The position numbers and the translations under genes were made by a program. From NCBI RefSeq assembly GCF_029338175.1, contig NZ_CP119862.1:2480001-2544000 (forward strand): DNA of 64,000 nt, read 5' to 3'. The notes beneath the pieces are model-generated. The model had not been told where the DNA came from and ran no database searches. It worked only from the letters and a program-made list of their open reading frames with translations. Shown here piece by piece: positions 45,280 to 54,126 of the stretch (positions within the stretch are counted from its first letter, which is position 1; every line of letters begins with the position of its first letter). Source of the DNA: Citrobacter enshiensis. Lineage in GTDB: Bacteria > Pseudomonadota > Gammaproteobacteria > Enterobacterales > Enterobacteriaceae.

Positions 45280-45465
45280 GTGCCAAGTATATTTAAACAA
45301 CGACTGAGATTTGTTACCGAAATGTCTGGTCTGGATAGAGAGCGTCTACTCAAATGGATAATTGCGTGGTGCGGTCTCTCAACAACAATTTCACTCGACA
45401 GCAACGATACAGCATCCACTACATTAGAAGTTGCTGAGCTGGCAATTACCGAATTGGTTCAGTGA
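45280..45465 (+). pseudogene. C-terminal remnant of an APH(6)/hydroxyurea-type kinase
   Basis: About 60 residues read PSIFKQRLRFVTEMSGLDRE, then RLLKWIIAWCGLSTTISLD and EVAELAITELVQ. The pattern of LDRxRLLxWxxAWxGLS followed by a helix ending in AxxEL is that of the C-terminus of aminoglycoside/hydroxyurea kinases. No catalytic domain is found upstream, so it is a non-functional remnant. Recognition is from memory of the family. Confidence 0.5.
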
Positions 45466-45860
45466 ACAGACAGTGACGTCTGCTTCTCGCTGTGGGCTGG
45501 ATACCCTGCCCGGCAAAGTAAAGCGTTCCCCGCCGTCTTTGGTGTTGAGGTGTTTCGTTGGCGCGAATTCTTCCAGCGCCAGGCAGGGTTCTCCGCGTAA
45601 CTCACGCACCGTTCGCTCCAGCACGACGTTAAAATGTTTACGGATAGAACGGATGTCCGCGTTACAGCCGCGCTGATAAGCTCTATCGGCGCATAGCGAC
45701 GGGCTAAAATGCGACGTTTTACACGCGCGATCAAAATGCGCTCCTGTCGTTCTTCATTCTTCAGGCGCTGTTCACGGTCTCTTTCCGGGGAACTCTCCCC
45801 GACTTCCAGTTCGTCGCCATCCGTAGCGGGTGCTCTGTGATTTTGGGAAGAGGATTGCAA
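45424..45860 (-). pseudogene. frameshifted GC-rich gene remnant, unknown family
   Basis: One minus-strand frame encodes LKNEERQERILIARVKRRIL followed by ARRYAPIELI. The neighbouring frame continues in sense as NVVLERTVRELRGEPCLALE then EFAPTKHLNTKDGGERFTLP. The join suggests one gene broken by a frameshift. Basic and charged composition and the nearby holin-like scrap hint at a mobile-element origin, but no family is recognised. Confidence 0.35.
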
Positions 45861-45929
45861 TAAATTGTCTTTAAAGTTGATTGGTCACACTGCCGATAAT
45901 ATTCAAACTCATTCAAAAAAGGTCAACTG

Positions 45930-46301
45930 ATGCAAACTGTTAATACTTACAAGGATCTCGCAAAAGCCATAGCGTGCGATTCCAATAAAATTGAAATAAC
46001 TGGAGATATAACAAAAGGGACCGTGAGAATTGTCACCAGTGGTGCAGTGTCATGGGCTATTGCAATCGGAGCTATTGGAATCGCATACGCTGCAATTGCC
46101 ATGATCCCTGCATCAGGCGGAACTAGCACCGCCATATCAGCAATTGCTGCTCCTGCAGCAGTAGCGAGCATCGGCGTATCAGCGACTACTGCAGCCATTG
46201 CTATTGCAACTGGAGCAGGTTCACTTGCAGTGATTAAAAAATTGAGAGGTTATAGGGTCGAGTCGCATTCTGACGGTAAAGCGATCCTGGTTAAAAAGTA
46301 A
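45930..46301 (+). CDS. Hypothetical small hydrophobic protein
   Basis: A 123-residue protein of three parts: a soluble N-terminus (MQTVNTYKDLAKAIACDSNK, IEITGDITKGTVRI), two long Ala/Ile/Gly-rich hydrophobic stretches (about 38-60 and 66-103) with a short GGTS turn between, and a basic C-terminal tail (KKLRGYRVESHSDGKAILVK). The hairpin could insert in a membrane like a pore-forming peptide or a channel. No family is recognised. AAAAAAGGTC precedes the ATG and no partner gene overlaps. It sits in the accessory block. Confidence 0.65.
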   Translation: MQTVNTYKDLAKAIACDSNKIEITGDITKGTVRIVTSGAVSWAIAIGAIGIAYAAIAMIPASGGTSTAISAIAAPAAVASIGVSATTAAIAIATGAGSLAVIKKLRGYRVESHSDGKAILVKK

Positions 46302-46319
46302 CAACAAATATGCCCATCA

Positions 46320-46457
46320 CTAAGCAAGGCTTAAATAATTTTGCATCGCCAGCGCGTATAACACTACGCCTGGTGTCGCCTCCGGAAACACAGTGGCGAA
46401 AGTGATCCCTACCGTAGCGGAGGTCACCCCACGGGCAATTGTGATTGGCTCAGACAT
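46320..46457 (-). pseudogene. phage holin-like N-terminal fragment
   Basis: A 45-codon frame reads MSEPITIARGVTSATVGITF, ATVFPEATPGVVLYALA, then loses homology and stops. The start and the FPxATPGVVL block are typical of putative holins of temperate enterobacterial phages. Just upstream on the same strand is the end of another frame, AAFLIQANGRALLINPAREA, as expected for a preceding phage gene. Confidence 0.45.
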
Positions 46458-46700
46458 CGTTATTCCGTGTATAGAGATCAGGCTTCACGGGCTGGATTTA
46501 TCAACAAAGCACGTCCGTTAGCCTGAATAAGAAACGCCGCCAGTCGGCAGCCAGATAGATGTGTTAACAATTCATGCGGATTGGTTTATAAATAAAGGTA
46601 TTACGACAGGGTGTGTGTGAAAGTTAGCGCCATTTCCCCTGCTCATTTTTCAGAATTCAAGAAGTTATTTTGGAGAGATTTTGGGGAAGTAAAATCTCAT

Positions 46701-46725
46701 AAAAAACCGGGCATCGCACCCGGTT
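46701..46725 (-). terminator. rho-independent terminator of dcp
   Basis: On the minus strand AACCGGGTGCGATGCCCGGTT is followed by TTTT. It lies 23 nt after the dcp stop. Confidence 0.85.
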
Positions 46726-46747
46726 CCTTTCCCTACAAGAAAAAGCT

Positions 46748-48793
46748 TTATCCGTTTAACCCACGATTCTCCAGCATCGAATCAATTCGCGGATCGTGGC
46801 CGCACCACTGGCGATAAAGTTGAGCTAAATCAGTGCTATTGCCCCGAGACAAAATCACCTCCCGGAAGCGCTGACCATTTTCTCGTGTTAAGCCGCCCTG
46901 TTCGACAAACCACTGATAGCCATCATCCGCCAGCATCTGCGTCCAGAGATAGGCGTAATACCCTGCCGCATAACCTCCGCCAAAAATATGGGCGAAATAA
47001 GTACTACGGTATCGCGGCGGCACGGACTGGAGATCGATCTCCTCAGCCGCTAGCGCCTGCGGTTCAAAACTGTCCACGTCCGCGACGGGGGAATCCGCCG
47101 ACAGGGTATGCCAGCGCATATCCAGTAAGGCAGCACTCAGTAACTCCGTCATGTCATAGCCTTTATTAAACAAGCTCGCCCGGCGCATTTTTTCTTGCAG
47201 CGCATCAGGCATTTTTTCTCCCGTTTCAACATGCCGGGCATAACGAGCGAAAACAACAGGATGGCTCGCCCAGTGTTCGTTGATCTGCGACGGGAACTCA
47301 ACAAAGTCACGTGGCGTATTGGTTCCTGACAGGGTCGCGTAACGCTGGGTTGCAAACAAACCATGCAGCGTATGTCCGAACTCATGGAACAACGTGATCA
47401 CATCATCCCAGAGTAATAACGCCGGTTGTCCTGCAGACGGTTTTTGATAGTTGCAGACGTTGTAAATGACCGGTCTGGTTTCGTTGAGCGTTGACTGTTC
47501 GACGAAGTTGCCCATCCAGGCGCCGCCGCTTTTTGACTCACGCGCGAAGAAATCACCGTAAAACAACGCCAGCCCGACGCCGTCACTTTCGAATATTTCC
47601 CAGACGCGGACATCAGGGTGGTAAACCGGGATATCAAAACGCTCAATAAACTTGATGCCAAACAGCTGATTTGCCGCCCAGAAAACGCCCTCGTTCAGGA
47701 CGGTGTCTAAGGCGAAGTACGGCTTGAGCTGCGTTTCATCTAACGCGAACTTCTCGCGGCGTACCTGCTCGGCATAGAACGCCCAGTCCCACGGCTGCAC
47801 CGTGAATCCGCCCTGCTGTTGATCAATGATTTTCTGGATCTCTGCCTGTTCATCAAGCGCACGCTGACGCGCGGCGGGAACAATAGCCCGCATAAACGCC
47901 AGTGCGGCCTCAGGCGTTTTCGCCATCTGATCGGCAATTTTCCACGCGGCATAATGGGCAAAGCCCAGTAGTTTGGCCTGTTGAGTGCGAATCTCCACCA
48001 GACGCAACACAATGGCGCGCGTGTCATTGGCATCATTTTTTTCTGCCCGGTGCCATGCGGCCTTGAAGAGATTTTTCCGGGTCTGTCGGTCGCGCAGCGT
48101 GGCGAGCGCCGGTTGCTGCGTGGTGTTGAGCAATGGAATTAGCCAGCGCGCCGAAAGCCCCTTCTCTACGGCGGCATCGGCCGCATGGACGATCTCTTCG
48201 GGACTGAAACCGTCAAGCGCGTGAACCGTATCCACCACCAGTCCACCCGATTTATTCGCCGCCAGCAATCGCTGGTTAAACTGGCTTGTCAGCGTCGCTG
48301 ACTCGGTGTTCAGCCGTTTCAGTTTGTCCTTATCGGCATCACTGAGTTGCGCCCCGGACAGGACGAAGCGCTGATGAATCACCTCCACCAGCCGTAAGGA
48401 TTCTGCATCCAGTTTCAGCGTTTGACGCTGCTGCCAGACGGCGTCCACGCGCGCAAACAGGGCACCGTTTAGATAGATATCATTCGCCAGCGCGGCAAGC
48501 TCGCCGGAAAACGCTTCATCAAGACGTTGCAATTCGTCGTTGGTATGCGCCGCCGTCATGGCGAAAAACACGCTGGTGACGCGCGTCAGCAACGCACCGC
48601 TTTGCTCCAGCGCTAAACAGGTATTGGAAAAATCCGCTGCCTCGGGGTTTTGTACAATCGCATCGATTTCTGCGCGTTTTTGCCGCATTCCTTCATCAAA
48701 GGCGGGACGGTAATGGCGGTCCTCAATCAGATCAAAACGCGGAGCCTGATACGGCAACACACTGTTACTTAAGAATGGATTTGTTAACGACAT
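46748..48793 (-). CDS. dcp: Dipeptidyl carboxypeptidase II (Dcp)
   Basis: A 681-residue M3-family zinc peptidase that removes C-terminal dipeptides from peptides in the cytoplasm. The zinc motif HEFGHTLHG lies near residue 470 and the distal Glu ligand in EFPSQINEHW. Length equals E. coli Dcp. It stands alone, transcribed towards the accessory block. Confidence 0.95.
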   Translation of the reverse strand: MSLTNPFLSNSVLPYQAPRFDLIEDRHYRPAFDEGMRQKRAEIDAIVQNPEAADFSNTCLALEQSGALLTRVTSVFFAMTAAHTNDELQRLDEAFSGELAALANDIYLNGALFARVDAVWQQRQTLKLDAESLRLVEVIHQRFVLSGAQLSDADKDKLKRLNTESATLTSQFNQRLLAANKSGGLVVDTVHALDGFSPEEIVHAADAAVEKGLSARWLIPLLNTTQQPALATLRDRQTRKNLFKAAWHRAEKNDANDTRAIVLRLVEIRTQQAKLLGFAHYAAWKIADQMAKTPEAALAFMRAIVPAARQRALDEQAEIQKIIDQQQGGFTVQPWDWAFYAEQVRREKFALDETQLKPYFALDTVLNEGVFWAANQLFGIKFIERFDIPVYHPDVRVWEIFESDGVGLALFYGDFFARESKSGGAWMGNFVEQSTLNETRPVIYNVCNYQKPSAGQPALLLWDDVITLFHEFGHTLHGLFATQRYATLSGTNTPRDFVEFPSQINEHWASHPVVFARYARHVETGEKMPDALQEKMRRASLFNKGYDMTELLSAALLDMRWHTLSADSPVADVDSFEPQALAAEEIDLQSVPPRYRSTYFAHIFGGGYAAGYYAYLWTQMLADDGYQWFVEQGGLTRENGQRFREVILSRGNSTDLAQLYRQWCGHDPRIDSMLENRGLNG

Positions 48794-48930
48794 CTTTCAC
48801 TCCCGAAAACGATTTGTTCAATAGAGTAGGCCTCCCTTGAAATGACCGCAATCTCGTTAACCAGGATTACCCCCTAACAGATATCGCGTGCTATGGTAGT
48901 ACAACACAAAAAGCGTTGAGGAACAGTGAG

Positions 48931-49677
48931 ATGATCGTTTTAGTTACCGGTGCAACGGCAGGCTTTGGTGAGTGCATTACACGTCGTTTTATTGAGAATG
49001 GCCATAAAGTGATTGCCACGGGCCGCCGCCAGGAACGCCTTCAGGAGTTAAAAGATGAGCTGGGAGAGAACCTGCTAACGGCACAACTGGATGTGCGTAA
49101 TCGCGCAGCCATTGAACAAATGCTGGCATCGCTCCCCGCCAACTGGCGCAACATCGATATTCTGGTCAACAACGCTGGGCTGGCTCTCGGGCTTGAACCC
49201 GCACACAAAGCCAACGTTGACGACTGGGAAACCATGATCGATACCAACAATAAAGGCTTGATTTATATGACTCGCGCCGTGCTGCCGGGCATGGTTGAGC
49301 GTAATCGTGGTCATATCATCAACATTGGCTCTACGGCAGGCAGTTGGCCGTACGCCGGTGGCAACGTCTATGGTGCAACCAAGGCGTTTGTTCGCCAGTT
49401 CAGCCTTAACCTGCGCACCGATTTACACGGTACCGCGGTTCGCGTCACGGACGTTGAGCCGGGACTGGTAGGCGGAACCGAGTTCTCAAACGTTCGCTTC
49501 AAAGGTGACGATGCGAAAGCGGGCAAAGCCTATGAAAACACAACGGCATTAACCCCCGAAGATGTGACTGAAGCGGTATGGTGGGTGGCCACATTACCCG
49601 CTCACGTGAATATCAATACCCTGGAAATGATGCCCGTAACACAATCCTTTGCCGGACTGAGCGTTCATCGAAACTAA
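48931..49677 (+). CDS. ydfG: NADP-dependent 3-hydroxy acid dehydrogenase YdfG
   Basis: A 248-residue short-chain dehydrogenase that oxidises L-allo-threonine, serine and 3-hydroxypropionate (malonic semialdehyde reductase in the Rut pathway). TGATAGFGE is the cofactor loop, NNAGLALG follows, and the catalytic set is in NIGSTAGSWPYAGGNVYGAT. The ATG at 48931 gives the E. coli length; 48916 is rejected. Confidence 0.95.
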   Translation: MIVLVTGATAGFGECITRRFIENGHKVIATGRRQERLQELKDELGENLLTAQLDVRNRAAIEQMLASLPANWRNIDILVNNAGLALGLEPAHKANVDDWETMIDTNNKGLIYMTRAVLPGMVERNRGHIINIGSTAGSWPYAGGNVYGATKAFVRQFSLNLRTDLHGTAVRVTDVEPGLVGGTEFSNVRFKGDDAKAGKAYENTTALTPEDVTEAVWWVATLPAHVNINTLEMMPVTQSFAGLSVHRN

Positions 49678-49763
49678 TTACGCTACCCGGCCTCTGGCCG
49701 GGTATAGCCCACGGCAAAAAAATGGTAGAATAACCGGGTTAACTTTCTAAAAAGTAAGAGCGT

Positions 49764-50450
49764 ATGACCGTCGAAACGCAACTCAACCCTACACAGCCGG
49801 TAAATCAGCAAATATACCGCATTCTTCGTCGTGACATCGTGCATTGCCTGATTGCACCTGGCACACCGCTTTCTGAAAAAGAAGTTTCTGTACGCTTTAA
49901 TGTTTCACGCCAGCCCGTGCGGGAAGCGTTTATCAAGCTGGCGGAAAATGGACTGATCCAGATCCGTCCGCAGCGCGGTAGCTATGTGAACAAAATTTCG
50001 TTGTCGCAGGTGCAGAATGGGTGTTTTGTCCGTCAGGCGATAGAGTGCGCGGTTGCCCGTCGCGCTGCGTCAATGATGACTGACAGCCAGTGCTATCAGC
50101 TGGAACAGAACCTGCATCAGCAGCGTATTGCGATTGATCGTAAACAGCTTAATGATTTCTTCCAGCTTGATGATGAGTTTCACCAGAAACTGGCGACCAT
50201 TGCTGATTGCCAACTGGCCTGGGACACCATTGAGAATATTAAGGCGACAATTGACCGTGTGCGCTATATGAGCCTCGATCACGTGTCACCGCCTGAGATG
50301 CTGCTCAGACAGCATCATGATATTTTTGCCGCGCTCGAAAAGCATGACGCTGACGCCGTTGAACGTGCGATGACTGTCCACCTGCAGGAAATCGGTGGAT
50401 CCGTACAGCTTATTCGCCAGGAAAACAGCGACTGGTTTAGCGAAGAATAA
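49764..50450 (+). CDS. rspR: GntR/FadR-family regulator RspR (YdfH)
   Basis: A 228-residue FCD-domain regulator, nearly identical to E. coli YdfH/RspR. The winged helix reads [20 protein letters not shown] then [17 protein letters not shown]. The FCD domain carries metal-ligand residues in [10 protein letters not shown] and [20 protein letters not shown]. RspR represses rspAB in K-12; here the target operon is rspA-uxaC-transporter, so it probably governs glucuronate-type catabolism. Confidence 0.93.
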   Translation: MTVETQLNPTQPVNQQIYRILRRDIVHCLIAPGTPLSEKEVSVRFNVSRQPVREAFIKLAENGLIQIRPQRGSYVNKISLSQVQNGCFVRQAIECAVARRAASMMTDSQCYQLEQNLHQQRIAIDRKQLNDFFQLDDEFHQKLATIADCQLAWDTIENIKATIDRVRYMSLDHVSPPEMLLRQHHDIFAALEKHDADAVERAMTVHLQEIGGSVQLIRQENSDWFSEE

Positions 50451-50458
50451 TTCTCCCC

Positions 50459-50488
50459 CTCACCCCTCACGGGGTGAGTTCTCACTCG
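50459..50488 (+). terminator. stem-loop after rspR
   Basis: CTCACCCC, a 4-nt loop and GGGGTGAG, 8 nt after the stop, followed by a mixed T-rich stretch. Confidence 0.6.
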
Positions 50489-50527
50489 TTTTTCTCCCCG
50501 CACATCCTTACCAAAAAAGCCGTGAGC

Positions 50528-50541
50528 TTGATCAAAAACAA
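50528..50541 (+). promoter_or_regulatory. FNR-type site upstream of ydfZ
   Basis: TTGATCAAAAACAA fits TTGAT-N4-ATCAA at 9 of 10 positions, about 97 nt before the ydfZ ATG. E. coli ydfZ is strongly FNR-activated. Confidence 0.65.
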
Positions 50542-50637
50542 AAAAAATCCTTCGCAAGAGGCGTATTTATATGACGCCCGTTACGTGGGACTAAAAGCCC
50601 ACGGGCTTTGACGGTAAGTTAGAAAGGAGAAAACACC

Positions 50638-50841
50638 ATGATGACATACGATCGTAACCGTAACGCAATCACCACTGGCAGCCGGGTCATGATTAGCGGC
50701 ACAGGACATACGGGGAAAATTACTTCAATTGATACCGATGGCCTTGATGCAGCACAGATCCGTCGCGGGAAAACCGTGGAAGTTGAAGGTTGTGAGGGTA
50801 AGTTTGCGCCCATCGAACTGATTCGTCTCGGCATGAACTAA
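50638..50841 (+). CDS. ydfZ: YdfZ, selenium-binding small protein
   Basis: A 67-residue cytoplasmic protein equal to E. coli YdfZ in length and pattern ([40 protein letters not shown]). It is reported to bind selenium through its conserved cysteine (C51 here) and is induced without oxygen. The double ATG follows AAAGGAGAAAACACC. A hairpin follows at 50850-50870. Confidence 0.93.
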   Translation: MMTYDRNRNAITTGSRVMISGTGHTGKITSIDTDGLDAAQIRRGKTVEVEGCEGKFAPIELIRLGMN

Positions 50842-50945
50842 ATGGTGTCAATGCCGCCCCTGGCGGCATTGCAATGATGTTACTGCCGGGAAGCGACACC
50901 GCCATTCCCGGCTACATCCAACACATTTCGACGACGTCAGTACGG

Positions 50946-52412
50946 TTATTTCTGTTTCGCTGCGTACGTTGCAACGGTCGCTTTCGCACCGTCTGCCAAC
51001 AAAGACAGATACGCGTCAGTCACTTTGCGGGTAAACAGACCTTCATGTGGCAGCTCATTACCGAAGATCGCGTCAATGCCCAGCAACGCCTGAACGCGGC
51101 TTTCACCTTCCTGGCTTTCCTGAACCGCTTTCTGAATAACAGGGAGCAGCGGATCGTTTACCTCAATCGCATTGCCCTGCTCGTCCACACCACCGACGTA
51201 GCGCATCCAACCTGCAACGCCCAGCGCCAGCAAATCAAAACTGCTGTTATGCGCCAGATGCCAGCGAACAGAGTCCAGCATACGCTGAGGCAGCTTCTGG
51301 CTACCGTCCATCGCAATCTGCCAGGTACGGTGGCGCAACGCCGGGTTGCTATAGCGTTCAATCAGTAAGTCGGCGTAACGCTTCAGATCGACGCCTGTCA
51401 CTTTCAGGGTTGGTGCCTGTTCCTGCAGCATCAACGCACGCGCTGCGAGACGGTAATTTTCGTCTCCCATACAATCATTGATATGCTGATAACCCGCCAG
51501 ATAGCCAAGGTATGCCAGGAAAGAGTGGCTACCGTTCAGCATGCGCAGCTTCATCTCTTCAAACGGGATGACATCGGCAACCAGTTCGGCACCGGCTTTT
51601 TCCCATTCCGGACGCCCTGCTGCAAAATTGTCCTCAATCACCCACTGGCGGAACGGCTCGCACGCCACACCCGCAGGGTCGCGCACACCAGTTAACTGTT
51701 CAATTTTGTCCAGCGTATCAGGGGTGACGGCAGGAACGATACGGTCAACCATCGTGGAAGGGAACGTGACGTTTTGTTCGATCCACTGCGCCAGTTCAGC
51801 ATTAACGGCACGCGCATAAGCCATCACCACATTACGCATCACATGACCGTTCTCAGGCATGTTATCGCAGGACATCACGGTAAATGCAGGCAAACCTGCC
51901 GCTTTACGGCGCGCCAGCGCTTCAACAATAACCCCCACCGCGGACTTAGGCTGCTGCGGGTTTTGCAGATCGCCTGCGATCATCGGGTGATCCAGCATCA
52001 GTTGCCCTGTCGCCGGAGAATGACAATATCCTTTCTCAGTAATCGTCAGGGACACAATCGCAACCTGCGCCTCGCACATCGCACCCAGCACAGCTTCAAG
52101 ACCATCGACCTGGGCATGCAGGGCATTTTTCACCACGCCGACAACTCTTGCCGTCCAGGCATCTGCCGACATTTCTGCCACGGTGTACAGGTTATCTTGC
52201 TGTTTCAGGTCGGCAATCTGCTGCTCGCCGCCGATCAGGTTGACTTCACAATACCCCCAGTCACTGTTGTGCTCTGCTGCCAGAATATCGGTGTAGACTC
52301 CCTGATGCGCACGGTGAAACGCACCAAACCCCAGATGAACAATACGCGGCACCAGTTTGGTGCGATCGTAGTCCGGAAGCGCAGCCTTTGCCGTTAAGAG
52401 CTTGTTTTGCAT
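50946..52412 (-). CDS. ydfI: D-mannonate oxidoreductase (fructuronate reductase) YdfI
   Basis: A 488-residue NAD-dependent polyol/uronate dehydrogenase that interconverts D-fructuronate and D-mannonate. The NAD motif is [17 protein letters not shown] and the catalytic lysine block [18 protein letters not shown]. It lies 150 nt downstream of the GPH transporter on the same strand and completes a UxaC-YdfI-RspA path. E. coli YdfI is 486 residues. Confidence 0.93.
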   Translation of the reverse strand: MQNKLLTAKAALPDYDRTKLVPRIVHLGFGAFHRAHQGVYTDILAAEHNSDWGYCEVNLIGGEQQIADLKQQDNLYTVAEMSADAWTARVVGVVKNALHAQVDGLEAVLGAMCEAQVAIVSLTITEKGYCHSPATGQLMLDHPMIAGDLQNPQQPKSAVGVIVEALARRKAAGLPAFTVMSCDNMPENGHVMRNVVMAYARAVNAELAQWIEQNVTFPSTMVDRIVPAVTPDTLDKIEQLTGVRDPAGVACEPFRQWVIEDNFAAGRPEWEKAGAELVADVIPFEEMKLRMLNGSHSFLAYLGYLAGYQHINDCMGDENYRLAARALMLQEQAPTLKVTGVDLKRYADLLIERYSNPALRHRTWQIAMDGSQKLPQRMLDSVRWHLAHNSSFDLLALGVAGWMRYVGGVDEQGNAIEVNDPLLPVIQKAVQESQEGESRVQALLGIDAIFGNELPHEGLFTRKVTDAYLSLLADGAKATVATYAAKQK

Positions 52413-52562
52413 TGTATGACCTACTTTTTAATGAAATCAGGACCGTCTCAGAGTAACGCCTGTATGGTTGTATGTTTTGATTTGAATTAAGCTTTTTGCA
52501 ATTGGTATGACATCATCTTGAAGTTATGTGACACCCCTGCCTCGCGGCAGGGATGCCTTTTA

Positions 52563-54104
52563 TTAACTCATCGTGATGGTTGAGGTTTTCTTAACGACCG
52601 TCTTATCCGTTTCGCACCATAGCGCGTCATAAGAATAGCCAGTCAGATCTTCGACAATGCGGCGGGTTTCAGGATCCACATCCTGCTTCGCACCATTGGC
52701 TTTTAAACGATCAATTTCATCGACAAAAATTTTGTGGGTTCGTTTATTCAGATGGAATGTTACCGCCTGCCACATCGCCAGAATTAACAGCCCCGCAGTT
52801 CCTGCAAATAGCAGCGTAGCAATGGTATTAACGGCTTGTTCAGGCTGGACCTGACTCCCCTTCACAAATCCTCCACTCTGCAACATCAAACCCACGATGA
52901 AAGTCGCGATAGCGACCGTCGTCTTACGGGAGAAGGTCATCACTGCGGCAAACAGACCTTCACGACGTTGGCGGGTGATCATTTCATCAATGTCTGGAAT
53001 GAACGGGAATACGTTCCATGGGGTGAACTCCAGCACGCAACGCCCCACCTGATACACCGCGGCAAGAACCACCAGCAATGTGACTTTGCTATCCCCCGGG
53101 AACTGGTACACCATAAACAGACCGATCAGACACAGCATCATCAATGTGTAGGCAAAAACGTAAAGCCGTGATGGGCCGTATTTAATGATCGCTACCCCTG
53201 CCAGAAGTGTGACGGGTAACCCAACGATGCTCATTGACAACAATGTACCTGCCAGTGCTGAAGAAACGTTCAGGCAGTAAACACAGAAAAAGACAAAGAC
53301 TGTGTTGTAGACATCTTTCGCCGTAAAGGAAAAAAGATAAATGGCCAGATGTTTTCTGAACGCACGCACTTTTAACGTCGAGGCATATTCTTTGAACAGT
53401 TGTCCTACCAACGCCACCTTTTCCGCAAGCGTAGTGGGTTGGCTACTGCACTCAAGTTCTGCCAGCATTTCCGGCGTTAAATCACGTTCCCATGTCACCT
53501 TCCAGGAAATAAATACGCATACCATGAACATCACCGCAAAGACCACGCCGTTGATAAAATAGGCATTGGGGTCATGTTCCCCGAAATGACCGATTAATAA
53601 CCCCGGAATGAATGTTGCGAGGAAAGTCCCGGTTGCAGAAAGAAACATACGGCAGGTGGAAAGCTTCGTCCGGCCATTAAAATCTTTTGTCATTTCAGAA
53701 GGTAATGTTTCCCATGGAATCAATACCATCGCAGCGATAATTTCAAATGCCAGGTATACTGAAAGGTAGAACCAGAAATTCATTCCAGTCACCCACAGTA
53801 AAATATAAACCAGCATTAATGGCGCGCCAATGAGCAAGAAGAAACGTCTTCTGCCAAATTTTTTACCTAGCGCATTTTTATAAAAATGGTCAGTAAAAGA
53901 GCCCATAAATAAGCTAACAATCGCATCGACGATCCTTGCAATCGCCACTATCGATGCAGCCTCTACTGGCGACAGCCCGACAAACGTGGTATAGAAAAAC
54001 AGGAGCCATGCGCCAATAACCGTAAATGCACCGCCTCCCATAATATCTGTCATGCCATAGCCGATACTAGTTGGAATTGTTATTTTTCTATTGGTACGAG
54101 TCAT
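52563..54104 (-). CDS. GPH-family sugar/uronide transporter
   Basis: A 513-residue MFS/GPH cation symporter with 12 hydrophobic segments, of the MelB/UidB/YicJ type (ISIGYGMTDIMGGGAFTVIG-like start, DAIVSLFMGSFTDHF, and the loop LGKKFGRRRFFLLIGAPLML). Position between uxaC and ydfI suggests glucuronate or a glucuronide as substrate. K-12 carries ydfJ near this position instead. The C-terminal cytoplasmic tail (about 60 residues) is long for the family. Confidence 0.88.
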   Translation of the reverse strand: MTRTNRKITIPTSIGYGMTDIMGGGAFTVIGAWLLFFYTTFVGLSPVEAASIVAIARIVDAIVSLFMGSFTDHFYKNALGKKFGRRRFFLLIGAPLMLVYILLWVTGMNFWFYLSVYLAFEIIAAMVLIPWETLPSEMTKDFNGRTKLSTCRMFLSATGTFLATFIPGLLIGHFGEHDPNAYFINGVVFAVMFMVCVFISWKVTWERDLTPEMLAELECSSQPTTLAEKVALVGQLFKEYASTLKVRAFRKHLAIYLFSFTAKDVYNTVFVFFCVYCLNVSSALAGTLLSMSIVGLPVTLLAGVAIIKYGPSRLYVFAYTLMMLCLIGLFMVYQFPGDSKVTLLVVLAAVYQVGRCVLEFTPWNVFPFIPDIDEMITRQRREGLFAAVMTFSRKTTVAIATFIVGLMLQSGGFVKGSQVQPEQAVNTIATLLFAGTAGLLILAMWQAVTFHLNKRTHKIFVDEIDRLKANGAKQDVDPETRRIVEDLTGYSYDALWCETDKTVVKKTSTITMS

Positions 54105-54126
54105 GTTCTATCCTCAACAAAACGTC

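Larger units (their letters stand above)
45090..45929. other. 840-nt accessory debris
   Basis: After the MFS stop the region contains the C-terminal scrap of an aminoglycoside-kinase-like gene (45280-45465) and a GC-rich segment (about 45424-45860, minus strand) with two overlapping open frames that look like one frameshifted gene of unknown family. No other gene is supported. Confidence 0.55.
46302..46747. other. 446-nt gap with a phage-like scrap before dcp
   Basis: It contains the holin-like fragment at 46320-46457, another minus-strand phage-like end just upstream of it (about 46475-46560), and the dcp terminator (46701-46725). No intact gene was found. Confidence 0.5.

Noticed and set aside
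46611..46817. 68-codon plus-strand frame
   Set aside because: It runs through the dcp terminator and into antisense of dcp; there is no homology.
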